Source: Pandoraea norimbergensis (lineage in GTDB: Bacteria; Pseudomonadota; Gammaproteobacteria; Burkholderiales; Burkholderiaceae). From it: 64,000 nt of DNA. The position numbers were made by a program, and so were the translations under genes. Below the pieces are notes generated by a model. The model searched no databases. It had not been told where the DNA came from and worked only from the letters and a program-made list of their open reading frames with translations. Positions 34,122 through 42,383 of the stretch are shown here, one piece after another. Location of the stretch: positions 62,001 through 126,000 of the forward strand of contig NZ_CP013480.3 in assembly GCF_001465545.3 (NCBI RefSeq). The letters are read 5' to 3'. The first letter of the stretch is position 1, and the number at the start of each line of letters is the position of its first letter.

Positions 34122-35063
34122 TTACGCGGCCTTTTGCAACACCGTCATCGGGCCGTACAACTCCAGCAGACGCGCATATTCCGTCTCGCTGTAGAAGTCG
34201 CACTGATAGCGTTGGCGGTCGGTGTACTGAATCGCCACTTCCACGCAGAAACGCACCGCTTCTGCGATATCCACTTCATGGCTCGCGCTGCCGCCGCTGC
34301 CCGCCACGGCCGCTTGCGCCGTGATTGGCACGCCGACCACCGGTGCTTCAGTCGCCACCGTCGGCTGCATGATGCTGTTGATGTGGTACAGGCCGTTGTC
34401 ATAGTCGGTGATGTCCTGCGTCGTCAGCGGCATGACGCGCGGCAGATGGCCGGTCGTCTGCTGCATGATGTTCAACAGGCTGTCGGACACGCGCAGCAAA
34501 TACCCCTGCTTGGACGTCGGCGTGATCGCGAAACCGCGTTCGTTGAACACGCGATTGCCCTTGCTCGTATCGACCGACAGGATGGCGTCCATGGCGGCGT
34601 CGACTTCGAACTGATTCATCGTCGTCGAGCTGCACGGCATGCCCATGAAGTCGACCGGCTGACGCGGCGTGATCGGCGCATCGGTGCACAGGTGCGTGGT
34701 GACGATGACGTCGCCCTGCAACGTGTCGCCACGTGCCCGCAGTTGCGCGAGTTTCAGACCCGCAGCGATCACCGCCGTCGCGCCGTCGGCATCCGACACC
34801 TGCGCGATACGGTCCGGGCGTGCGCCAATCGCGCCGTTACGGCCGATCAGGCCCAGCGTCGGGGCCGTGCCGCCGGCCGTCTTGCCTGCCGCGCCCGGCA
34901 CCACGATCTTGATGAAGTCGGCCACGCGGCCTTCGGTCACACGCTCCACCGTGACCGTTACGCCGGCGTCGGTGTAAGGCGCGAACAGGGCGACGATGTC
35001 GTCACCGTTCACGCTCGGCAGGTCGATGAGTTCATACACCGCCAGGGTTTGCTGCAATGCCAT
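34122..35063 (-). CDS. DUF1177 family protein
   Basis: A 313-residue protein I assign to DUF1177 from memory of its conserved blocks (TLGLIGRNGAIGARPDRIAQVSDADGA, GDVIVTTHLCTDAPITPRQPVDFMGMPC, GLYHINSIMQPT). No signal peptide or membrane segment is visible, so it is probably cytoplasmic. Conserved acidic and histidine residues (DAD, TTHLCTDAP, HEVDIAEA) hint at a metal-dependent or amidohydrolase-like enzyme, but no function is known to me. It is the last gene of the IclR-OPT-aminotransferase-PepE operon, 50 bases after pepE. The operon suggests a part in breaking down or modifying an imported peptide-like compound. Confidence 0.75.
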   Translation of the reverse strand: MALQQTLAVYELIDLPSVNGDDIVALFAPYTDAGVTVTVERVTEGRVADFIKIVVPGAAGKTAGGTAPTLGLIGRNGAIGARPDRIAQVSDADGATAVIAAGLKLAQLRARGDTLQGDVIVTTHLCTDAPITPRQPVDFMGMPCSSTTMNQFEVDAAMDAILSVDTSKGNRVFNERGFAITPTSKQGYLLRVSDSLLNIMQQTTGHLPRVMPLTTQDITDYDNGLYHINSIMQPTVATEAPVVGVPITAQAAVAGSGGSASHEVDIAEAVRFCVEVAIQYTDRQRYQCDFYSETEYARLLELYGPMTVLQKAA

Positions 35064-35113
35064 GTTTCTAAACCTCTTGAATCTGCTTTGTTACCAGAGA
35101 CGCCGTAGCGAGC

Positions 35114-35827
35114 TCAGATCGATGCGAGCGAGAACGTGCTGCCCGTGGCGATCTTGTCGATGGCGCCGCCCTGCTTGAAGTACAGCGCGTCGAATTCGCC
35201 GAGCACGGTGGCGTTGTCACCCTGCACGTGCAGCGCGGTGCCTTCCGGAATGCCGACAACACGCTCGTCCGGATTGATGCCGAGGTATTCCGCCAGACGC
35301 TCTTCGCGCGACTCGCCGTTATGACCGGCCGGTTTGCCGCTGATGAAGTGCGGGTTCACCTGGAACGGAATCAGGTTCAGCGCCTTGAGCGTGGGCGGCT
35401 CGACGATCGGCATGTCGTTGGTGGTGCGAATGGTCGGGCACACGACGTTCGAACCGGCGCTCCAGCCCACGTACGGCATGCCCGCATTCACGCGTTCGCG
35501 AATCAGACCGACGATGCCCGCGTTGTACATGCGATCGAGCAGGGCAAACGTGTTGCCGCCGCCGACAGCCACGGCTTCCGCCTGTTCCACGGCCGCGCGC
35601 GGATCCTTATGGTGATGGATCGATTCGAGTTCGTAGCCCAGACGCTCGAACACCGGCTTCACGCGCGATTCGTATTCGTCGTAGCTGAACGTGATGCCGC
35701 CCGCGTAGGGCACGAACAACACGCGCCTGGCGCGACCCTTGAGCAAGGCGTGCAGTTGGTCGTCCGCATGCTCCAGATAGCCCAGGTTGCCCTTGCGGGA
35801 GCTGCTCATCATCAGAATTTGTTTCAT
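35114..35827 (-). CDS. pepE: Dipeptidase E-type peptidase (S51 family)
   Basis: A 237-residue cytoplasmic serine peptidase of family S51. The nucleophile is S123 in GWSAGSNV, on the strand-turn-helix elbow of the class I glutamine-amidotransferase-like fold, and VNPHF supplies the histidine. VGGGNTF and GIPEGTAL are further family motifs. S51 dipeptidases cut Asp-Xaa dipeptides; cyanophycinases are relatives. It is the fourth gene of an operon with an oligopeptide-type transporter and an aminotransferase, consistent with release of an amino acid from an imported peptide. ATG 35827 has the normal N-terminus (MKQILMMSSSRKGNLGYLEH). Confidence 0.9.
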   Translation of the reverse strand: MKQILMMSSSRKGNLGYLEHADDQLHALLKGRARRVLFVPYAGGITFSYDEYESRVKPVFERLGYELESIHHHKDPRAAVEQAEAVAVGGGNTFALLDRMYNAGIVGLIRERVNAGMPYVGWSAGSNVVCPTIRTTNDMPIVEPPTLKALNLIPFQVNPHFISGKPAGHNGESREERLAEYLGINPDERVVGIPEGTALHVQGDNATVLGEFDALYFKQGGAIDKIATGSTFSLASI

Positions 35828-35883
35828 GGCTTATGCCTCGTCGGGGGAAGGAAGTGACGGTTCAAAGACGACTGGATTACGGG

Positions 35884-37074
35884 TCACGAACGCGGGTCGA
35901 GCAGCTCACGAATCAGGCCGACGGCCCGGTCGATTTCCTGCTCGGTATTGAAATAATGCACTGCCAGACGCGCCATGCGCTCGATGTTGAAGCGCTTGAG
36001 AATCGGCGTCGCCATGAAGTGACCGGCTTCAATGATGACACCGGAGGCTTCCAGATGGGCGACGATGGCATCCGCTTCGAGACCCTTGACGTTGAAGGGC
36101 ACGAGGCTCAGACGCTGCTCGACTTTCGACGGCCCGTAGATCTCGGCGCCCGGCAACGTCTGTAATTGCTCGACGGCGTAGCGCGTGAGTTGCTGCACGC
36201 GTGCGAAAACATCGGTCATACCCAGCGACTGCGCGTAAGCGATGGCTTCGCCCATGCCGAGAATCGACGGCACGATTGGGCAACCGGCTTCGAAGCGCTT
36301 GGCCGTCGCCGGCAGCGACAACGCGCCGCTCGCGTCGACGGACGCATTCCACCAGCCGATCAGCGCCGGACGCAGTTGCGTAATGAGCGCTTCGCGCACG
36401 TAAAGGAAGCCGCTGCCTTCCGGGCCGCGAAGGGCCTTGCGGCCACACGTGGCGAGAAAGTCGCAACCGAGCGTGCGCACATCGATCGGCACCATGCCGA
36501 CGGTTTGCGTCGCGTTGATCAGCGTCCAGACATTGCGCTCACGTGCCAGTGCACAGATCGCATCGATCGGCTGCAAGGCGCCCGTCACGTTCGGCAGATG
36601 CGCCATCGAGATCAGACGCGTGCGCGGCGTGAGGTATTGCGCGAGCGTGTCGACTTCCATCACGCCATCGGCGTTAGCCGGCACGACTACCACCTTCACG
36701 CGGCCCTGTGCCTGCAATTGCAGCCACGGTGCCTGATTCGAAATCATCTCGAAGTCGGAGAGCACGACTTCGTCGCCGTCTTGCCAGTCGATGCCGGCGG
36801 CCACGAGGCTGATGGCTTCGCTACCGTTTTTGGTGAAGGCAATTTCAGACGCGTTGGCGCCGACGAAGGCTGCCGTGGCGGCGCGCACTTGCTCGACACG
36901 TGCATACGTCTCACGACGGAAGGCGGGCAGGTACGGGCCGGTGCGTGCGGTCTCGGCGAGATACGCGGTCATGGTGTCGACGACGCAGCGCGGCGGCACC
37001 GAGGCGGCGGCGTGATCGAAGTAGACGAGGCCGGGCGCGAGCGCGCTGTCGGCGGTGATGCGATTCAGATCCAT
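35884..37074 (-). CDS. Class V aminotransferase family PLP enzyme
   Basis: A 396-residue PLP enzyme of the class V fold (SufS/CsdA, isopenicillin-N epimerase, kynureninase relatives). YFDHAAASVPPRCVV opens the protein as in this family. The cofactor lysine is K213 in DFLATCGRKALRGPEGSGFLYV, and TKNGSEAISLVAAG contacts the phosphate. The KALRGPEGSGFLY block resembles epimerase-like members more than cysteine desulfurases, and I see no active-site cysteine loop, so the reaction could be racemisation, transamination or elimination of the amino acid freed by PepE. It lies 56 bases upstream of pepE and 67 bases after the OPT transporter. Confidence 0.87.
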   Translation of the reverse strand: MDLNRITADSALAPGLVYFDHAAASVPPRCVVDTMTAYLAETARTGPYLPAFRRETYARVEQVRAATAAFVGANASEIAFTKNGSEAISLVAAGIDWQDGDEVVLSDFEMISNQAPWLQLQAQGRVKVVVVPANADGVMEVDTLAQYLTPRTRLISMAHLPNVTGALQPIDAICALARERNVWTLINATQTVGMVPIDVRTLGCDFLATCGRKALRGPEGSGFLYVREALITQLRPALIGWWNASVDASGALSLPATAKRFEAGCPIVPSILGMGEAIAYAQSLGMTDVFARVQQLTRYAVEQLQTLPGAEIYGPSKVEQRLSLVPFNVKGLEADAIVAHLEASGVIIEAGHFMATPILKRFNIERMARLAVHYFNTEQEIDRAVGLIRELLDPRS

Positions 37075-37141
37075 CGAACTGTCCTACGGGGGTGAGACAA
37101 AACAACAACGGGCGCGCGCGAGTGGCGCGCGCCACTCGAAA

Positions 37142-38782
37142 TTACTTGGCCAGCAACTTGCCGAACAACAGCGGCTTGAAGAAGCTGTACAGCGCATCGC
37201 CTGCGATGAAGCCGGCAGCCAGCGTGCCGCAGGCCGATTCGCCTGCTGCGCCCCAGCGGCGCACGATCAACACGCGCAGTACGAGACCCGCTGCGACGGC
37301 CCAGCCAGCGGCCGGGCTCATCAGCAAGAGGCCCGTCGCCATCAGCACGCCAAGCTGACGCTTCGGCCCGCCAATCAGTTGCAGCAGCGCACCGGGGATG
37401 GCCCAGATCATCAGTTGATGACCGATGTCGTTCGACACACCAGCTTCAATCGTGGCGGCGTAGACCTTGTCGACCGGCGGGAACATGTTGTTGGCGAAGA
37501 AGTGCGGGTAGGCCAATACGACCGCCACACCTGCGACGCAGAAACCCAGCATGCCGGCGTAGTACTGCTGCTTGCGACCGGCACGTTCCAGCGCCGGGTC
37601 GGCGCCGTTGCCGCGCAGGATGAAGCCGGTCTTCAGGTCGTAGCCCATGTCGGCGAAGGCGGGGCCGGTGGCCGACGACAGGCCGACCAGCAGACCGAGG
37701 GCCGTCGGCGGGAAGCCGCACAGCATGCCGATCACCAGCGTAATGAGGGCGACGGCGAAGGCCGGGAACCAGCCCGAGTACATCGCGGCGATACCGACGA
37801 TCAGTTCATGCGCGAAGGCTGCGAACGCGGCAAACAACAGGAAGCCGATCAGCATGCCCGGCGACATGTGCGTGGCAAGGCCGGCGCACAGTGCGATCAG
37901 CAACGCAATGCCGACATAGGCGAGAAAGCTCACGCCAAGGAAGCCGGCGAGCTTGCGATCCGACACCGTGGGCTGGTAGCCGGTCTCTGCCTGCGCGCCC
38001 TTGCGGTTGCCGCGCAGCACGAGGAACGTCACCTGAATGAGCGCGACGACACCGGCACCGATCATGAAGCCGTGCGGCAGATAGATCTTGTTCAGGTCGA
38101 CGTGCAGCAGCGGCAGTGAGTAGCCCTTGATGAGCAGGCCCGTGCCGAAACTGCCCAGCGCCCAGATGTTGCCGATGAAGGCCACACCGAAGGCGGACAT
38201 CGGAATGCCCAGCACCGAACCGGCGACGCCCCCCACCACGCCATAGACGAGCAGGCGGGCTTTCTTGCCGCCTTGATCGCCGGCAATGATCGATTCGGCC
38301 GTGGCGATACCGGCGGGCCAGGTGCCCGTGGCGGGGAATGCCTTCGAATCGAACACGCGATAGAGCACCGTGCCGTCGAGGAACATCGCGATCATCACGC
38401 CGATGAGCAGCGGCACGATCAGGTCGGGGCGTCCCATGGCGAACGGGATGCCGATCGGAATCATCAGGCTGTTCGACGCGCCGAAGGTGGCCGACGAGAT
38501 TGCCGTCTGCACCAGATTCTGACGATGCACCGAGCGGAACTTGCGCATCATCGCGATGGGCAGGCGTGCCACGAGCATGGCGAGCAGCGCGCCGATGATC
38601 GAGGTGTTGGCCGAGATGCCGAGCGTGACGATCAACTGCATGCCGATGATCGCGCCCGCGACCGAGACGGCCACCATCAGCAGTAACGATGTCGGCTCGA
38701 AAACGGACGGATGCTTGCCGTCGAGCGGCGCATAAGGTGCGCCGGGTGGCTTGGTGGCGGCAGAGGGCGGGGCGGATTTCAT
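37142..38782 (-). CDS. OPT family oligopeptide/metal-chelate transporter
   Basis: A 546-residue inner-membrane protein with about 14 hydrophobic segments. The family signatures NTSIIGALLAMLVARLP and TFGASNSLMIPIGIPFAMGRP are visible, along with TGTWPAGIATAESIIAGDQGGKKARLL. OPT transporters take up small peptides, glutathione, or metal-nicotianamine-type chelates with protons. The N-terminal 30 residues are soluble and Pro-rich. It is the second gene of the IclR-led operon; the downstream peptidase and PLP enzyme argue for a peptide or amino-acid conjugate as substrate. The remarkable hydrophobicity and length are normal for bacterial OPTs. Confidence 0.88.
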   Translation of the reverse strand: MKSAPPSAATKPPGAPYAPLDGKHPSVFEPTSLLLMVAVSVAGAIIGMQLIVTLGISANTSIIGALLAMLVARLPIAMMRKFRSVHRQNLVQTAISSATFGASNSLMIPIGIPFAMGRPDLIVPLLIGVMIAMFLDGTVLYRVFDSKAFPATGTWPAGIATAESIIAGDQGGKKARLLVYGVVGGVAGSVLGIPMSAFGVAFIGNIWALGSFGTGLLIKGYSLPLLHVDLNKIYLPHGFMIGAGVVALIQVTFLVLRGNRKGAQAETGYQPTVSDRKLAGFLGVSFLAYVGIALLIALCAGLATHMSPGMLIGFLLFAAFAAFAHELIVGIAAMYSGWFPAFAVALITLVIGMLCGFPPTALGLLVGLSSATGPAFADMGYDLKTGFILRGNGADPALERAGRKQQYYAGMLGFCVAGVAVVLAYPHFFANNMFPPVDKVYAATIEAGVSNDIGHQLMIWAIPGALLQLIGGPKRQLGVLMATGLLLMSPAAGWAVAAGLVLRVLIVRRWGAAGESACGTLAAGFIAGDALYSFFKPLLFGKLLAK

Positions 38783-38826
38783 CGGGTTGATTCTCGAAGG
38801 GGCTGGTCTGGCGAAATCGGGGCGGG

Positions 38827-39579
38827 TCAGTAGAAGCGGCGCATGAGCGACTGCACTTCGGCGAGTTCCTGACGCACGGCGGCGAGCATCTCGCGGCGCT
38901 TGTCGTCGGTCATGCGGAAGTCGGGGCCCGAGACGCCGAACGAGGCGAGGATGCCGTCGGTCTCGTCGAACACGGGCAGGGCGAGGCCGAACACGCCGTC
39001 GGCAAATTCATTGGCCGAGTAGCTCCAGCCTTGTTCGCGAATGGCCGCGAGATCGGCGCGCAGGGCGGCCGGTTCGGTGATGGTGCTGCTCGTGTAGCGC
39101 TTCAGACCGTGTTCAAGAATGGCGTCGAGTTGCGCTTCGGGCAGATACGCGGCGATGACCTTGCCCGACGAGCCAGCGTGCAGCGCGAAGCGCGTGCCGG
39201 CGGCGACCGAGTATTTGATGTTCTGATCCGACTCGGCAATTTCGAGATAGACCGCCTCTTTGCCATCGAGCACAGCGAGAAACGCGGTCTCACCGGTGTT
39301 GGCCGCCAGACGGCGCATGATCGGCAGGATGAGGTCCGACAGATGCAACCCTTCACGCAGCGATTGCGCGAATTCGAGAAACGCCATGCCGAGTGCGTAC
39401 TTGCGCGACTTGCCACGCTGCGTGACGAAACCGTGCTGGGCACAGGTCGCGAGAATGCGCTGCACGACCGAGTGGTTGATGCCGGTTTCCTTGGCCAACT
39501 CACGCACGCCCCACGTCGGATTCTCGGCCGTGAAGTGGCGCAAAAGCGTCAGCGCGTTGTCGAGCGTCTTCAGCGTCAT
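38827..39579 (-). CDS. IclR family transcriptional regulator
   Basis: A 250-residue regulator. The N-terminal winged helix has TLDNALTLLRHFTAENPTWGVRELAKETGINHSVVQRILATCAQHGFV (residues 4-50), the standard IclR pattern, and the C-terminal effector domain reads LHLSDLILPIMRRLAANTGETAFLAVLDGKEAVYLE...AGTRFALHAGSSGKVIAAYLP. ATG 39579 is selected; the frame is open to a GTG at 39606. It is the first gene of the operon with the OPT transporter, 44 bases upstream of it, so it most likely responds to the imported compound and controls the operon and itself. A small inverted repeat TGTA-CCACA-TACA lies at 39612-39624. Confidence 0.9.
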   Translation of the reverse strand: MTLKTLDNALTLLRHFTAENPTWGVRELAKETGINHSVVQRILATCAQHGFVTQRGKSRKYALGMAFLEFAQSLREGLHLSDLILPIMRRLAANTGETAFLAVLDGKEAVYLEIAESDQNIKYSVAAGTRFALHAGSSGKVIAAYLPEAQLDAILEHGLKRYTSSTITEPAALRADLAAIREQGWSYSANEFADGVFGLALPVFDETDGILASFGVSGPDFRMTDDKRREMLAAVRQELAEVQSLMRRFY

Positions 39580-39804
39580 AAAAATTTGTCTCTCTATTAG
39601 CACCACTGTGTCTGTATGTGGTACATTTTAGAAAGGCATAAATGGGGCGGCAACGCTAAATTCACAAATTCAGGGTAAACACCCGTGTCGCTTTTCGCCC
39701 TTTTTTGGTGCGAAGTGTGCTGAAAACGGCCCCCCAAGCCGCATGAATGCTGGATCTGCCGGGAATTCCCGGTGCGCGTGTGACAAGCCTCGCACGCCGA
39801 GACA

Positions 39805-39834
39805 AAACGCCCGGACTTGTCCGGGCGTTTTTCA
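39805..39834 (-). terminator. Bidirectional terminator between iclR and the GHKL gene
   Basis: AAACGCCCGGAC (39805-39816), a two-base loop and GTCCGGGCGTTT (39819-39830) form a 12-bp perfect stem. T residues follow on both strands (TTTTT on plus, TTTTGTC on minus). It lies 39 bases past the stop of the GHKL-nuclease gene. The other 200 bases to the IclR gene hold the IclR promoter region and no gene. Confidence 0.85.
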
Positions 39835-39868
39835 TTGGGCGAGAAAGAGGGGCTTCGCGGGCGAGTGA

Positions 39869-41935
39869 CTAGGTCGCCGGATAGCCGCCGGAAGGCAGGC
39901 CGAGCCTGTCGAAGAACGCGCGGTTGCGTTCATAAGCCGATTGAAGCAACCGGTCGTACGAGATCACTTCGATATACGTCTTGAAGTGGCTGTTGTAGCC
40001 GAAGAACCCCATCCCATCCATGGTCTCGCTCAATTGCAGCATCTGGCAGCGCTGCACGACAGAGCGGGTGATGTCGCACACCACGTAGCAAAAGCCCGGT
40101 AGCGACGCCGCCCCTGGCACGGGCCGGCCGCCCGGTGTGGTGACCGACCCGGCACGAATCCGCACGAGATAACCGATGGCCTGCTCGACCGGGTCTTTGT
40201 CTTCCCCCGCCGCCGCGTCATTGCGCATCGGGCGTTTGAGCTCGACCACCACGAGCGACGCCAGCGGCCCGTGCGCGCCATCCGCCATCAGCATCGGCCG
40301 GTCGAAGACCTTCAGTGCGCACAGGTCGGGCTTGCGCCCTGAAACACAGTCCGTGATCGGCATCGATTGCAGGGGTTTGTCGCTCGCTAAATACGAATGA
40401 AACGTCAGCCGCTCGTCAAGCAGCCACAGATTCCCATGCTCGGCGTGCACTTCCTCCGAGCTTTTGCCCATCGGCATGAACAACTCGTGAATCACCTCTT
40501 CGCGAGCGAAGCGTCCGTCTTCGCCTCGCTTTAACGCCTGCGCGAGGATGTCGAGAATGGTTTTGCGATGAAATACGTAATTGGCGAGATCCGATTGCTT
40601 GATGTCGTCCGCCTTTGCGATATAGCCCGCGAGGCGCTGGCGGTACATTTCGGTGGTTTCGCTTGAGGCGAACTGCATGATGTCGTGCCCCTCTGCGATC
40701 AGCGAGTGTTCGACATTGGCCAATTCGCGATGCAGCAGCAGATCGAGATCCCGATCGGAGATGTCAGGCGGCACACTCAGACGGTCCTGATCGATATGAG
40801 CGAGGATCGGGCGGTAACGGGGCGCACGATGAGTGACAAAACGCTCGACGCGGTCGCGGCTCGCCTGCCGGGTTTGGGTGAGCCATGGTGCGAGATAGTC
40901 GGCGGCAGCCGCGAGCAGCGCCTCCCGGATATCGGCACGTCCCGGCGACGCACTACCGAAGAGATCGTCGGACGACTCTGGAATATCAAAGCCGATACGC
41001 TCGGGCCGTACGTGCTGATCGAGCCAGGAGGATGTGACGTAGCAGGCATAGGTGAAATCTCCCTCGCCGTCCTGCAATTTGCCGTGAAGGCCCGGCAGCT
41101 TGCCGCTGAGCGGCTCGTTCTCGATGACCCGGCTCGCCGCGCACCAGGCAATGACGGGTTGTGTGACCGCACTCGTCTTGAGCTTCACGTGAGTGATGAC
41201 GAACGAATGTCCTTTGATATCGAGCGTCTCGCGTTGTGCACCACCCAACAGATAGCTGTCGTAGACGTCGACCAGATCGATGATTTCGTCGCCATCACAA
41301 ATGACGATTTTGGGCACGCCGCCATCGCGCACGAAGTACCACAGACAATGTTCGAAAAGACTGTTGGCGATGGCGCGCGCCGTCTTGGCCGACTTCTCCC
41401 GATAACTCTGGAAAAAGCCTTGCAGATGCACGACCGTGTGCGGGGCTTCGTTCGCGCGCGCGTCACGCAAGTCGATGTTCCGGATGCCTTGTCCGGCGGT
41501 GAAATGGAACTGCCGCCGCCGCGCGCGCTGACGGCCGGTGCGAAAAACACTCGCTACCGTGACGCACTCGAACGCCTTGAGCCAGAGCAGACGCCCCACG
41601 CCGCGGCAGCCGTGCGCGGCTTTATGGTCGCTGTCGAGTGTTTCGAACGACGTCATGTTCGCGGCGTCGAAGCCCACGCCGTTATCGACGATACGAAAGC
41701 CGGAGATCGGTGCCAGAGGTGGCGCGCCGCGTCGGGACGACGCGTCGTCGAGCGTCAGGTCGGTCTGGGCGAGACGCTCGATGTCGATCTGAATCTCGCC
41801 CCGGGTGGCATCTCCCTCGCCTGCGCCGACGGCATGGATCGAATTCACGACCGCTTCGAAGAGCGGCAAAAGACCTTTGTGCTGCGGCAGTGGCGTATTG
41901 CGCAACCGCCCCGTCAGATTGGTGTTCATGTTCAC
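39869..41935 (-). CDS. GHKL ATPase fused to a PD-(D/E)xK-like nuclease domain
   Basis: A 688-residue protein. The N-terminal part is a GHKL (Hsp90/MutL/MORC-type) ATPase: motif N is FEAVVNSIHA with E27 and N31, the G1 box DNGVGF at 84-89, and the glycine-rich lid GCRGVGRL at 109-116. A middle helical and S5-like part follows (about 190-400), then a C-terminal region where D537 (RKPDLCAL) and E565-x-K567 (VVVELKRP) have the spacing of a PD-(D/E)xK nuclease. MORC-like ATPase-nuclease fusions are known from restriction and antiphage contexts, and a defence role is my inference. No methylase or partner gene adjoins. The start is GTG 41935 since AAGGGG lies seven bases upstream; ATG 41929 is the alternative. 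Confidence 0.72.
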   Translation of the reverse strand: MNMNTNLTGRLRNTPLPQHKGLLPLFEAVVNSIHAVGAGEGDATRGEIQIDIERLAQTDLTLDDASSRRGAPPLAPISGFRIVDNGVGFDAANMTSFETLDSDHKAAHGCRGVGRLLWLKAFECVTVASVFRTGRQRARRRQFHFTAGQGIRNIDLRDARANEAPHTVVHLQGFFQSYREKSAKTARAIANSLFEHCLWYFVRDGGVPKIVICDGDEIIDLVDVYDSYLLGGAQRETLDIKGHSFVITHVKLKTSAVTQPVIAWCAASRVIENEPLSGKLPGLHGKLQDGEGDFTYACYVTSSWLDQHVRPERIGFDIPESSDDLFGSASPGRADIREALLAAAADYLAPWLTQTRQASRDRVERFVTHRAPRYRPILAHIDQDRLSVPPDISDRDLDLLLHRELANVEHSLIAEGHDIMQFASSETTEMYRQRLAGYIAKADDIKQSDLANYVFHRKTILDILAQALKRGEDGRFAREEVIHELFMPMGKSSEEVHAEHGNLWLLDERLTFHSYLASDKPLQSMPITDCVSGRKPDLCALKVFDRPMLMADGAHGPLASLVVVELKRPMRNDAAAGEDKDPVEQAIGYLVRIRAGSVTTPGGRPVPGAASLPGFCYVVCDITRSVVQRCQMLQLSETMDGMGFFGYNSHFKTYIEVISYDRLLQSAYERNRAFFDRLGLPSGGYPAT

Positions 41936-42383
41936 GGGATATCCCCTTGAAGGCGGCTAAGGGTTGTGACGTCGAGAGGGGGGCGACTCGGCAGGATTGT
42001 GGGCATCGCGTGGGGAAGCTGCAACGCTCGATGGGTATCAATTTGGCATTTCGGATTCCTATCGCGCCCCGCTCATTTCTCATGAAGTGAAACGCCATAC
42101 CGAATGCTGCAACCGCACGTCCAAAAATGACGGGTGCTCGCGAAGGCCCGTCAGGCCGACGTCATACGCAAACCCTTATGCCACCTATAAGCTGGGGTGG
42201 AGTCACGACTCGAAATCCCGGGTTTCCGAGCGCCGGGAGAACGATTACACTCAGGGTCTTATATAAGACTGCCCCTTTTCGTCAGCGATCATGCGCCGCC
42301 CTAACGTGAAATGCGTTTTCGGTGACAAGTGAATGGCCCGGCGAAGCAGCGTCAACCAGGTTTTCAAACTCGAGTACAGCATC
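41936..42383. other. Intergenic region before glcB
   Basis: About 448 bases, divergent between the GHKL-nuclease gene and glcB, with no convincing gene. It holds the palindrome at 42256-42269 and must contain both promoters. Small frames seen here lack ribosome sites and family features. Confidence 0.55.
42256..42269. promoter_or_regulatory. Perfect palindrome GTCTTATATAAGAC before glcB
   Basis: A 14-bp perfect palindrome 114 bases before the glcB start codon. The form (AT-rich symmetric centre, TCTT/AAGA arms) is like operators of GntR-type dimeric regulators of central carbon metabolism. Which protein binds it is unknown. Confidence 0.6.

Noticed and set aside
39612..39624. Inverted repeat TGTA-CCACA-TACA before the IclR gene
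   Set aside because: Only four-base arms, frequent by chance. I mention it with the IclR gene but do not list it as an operator.
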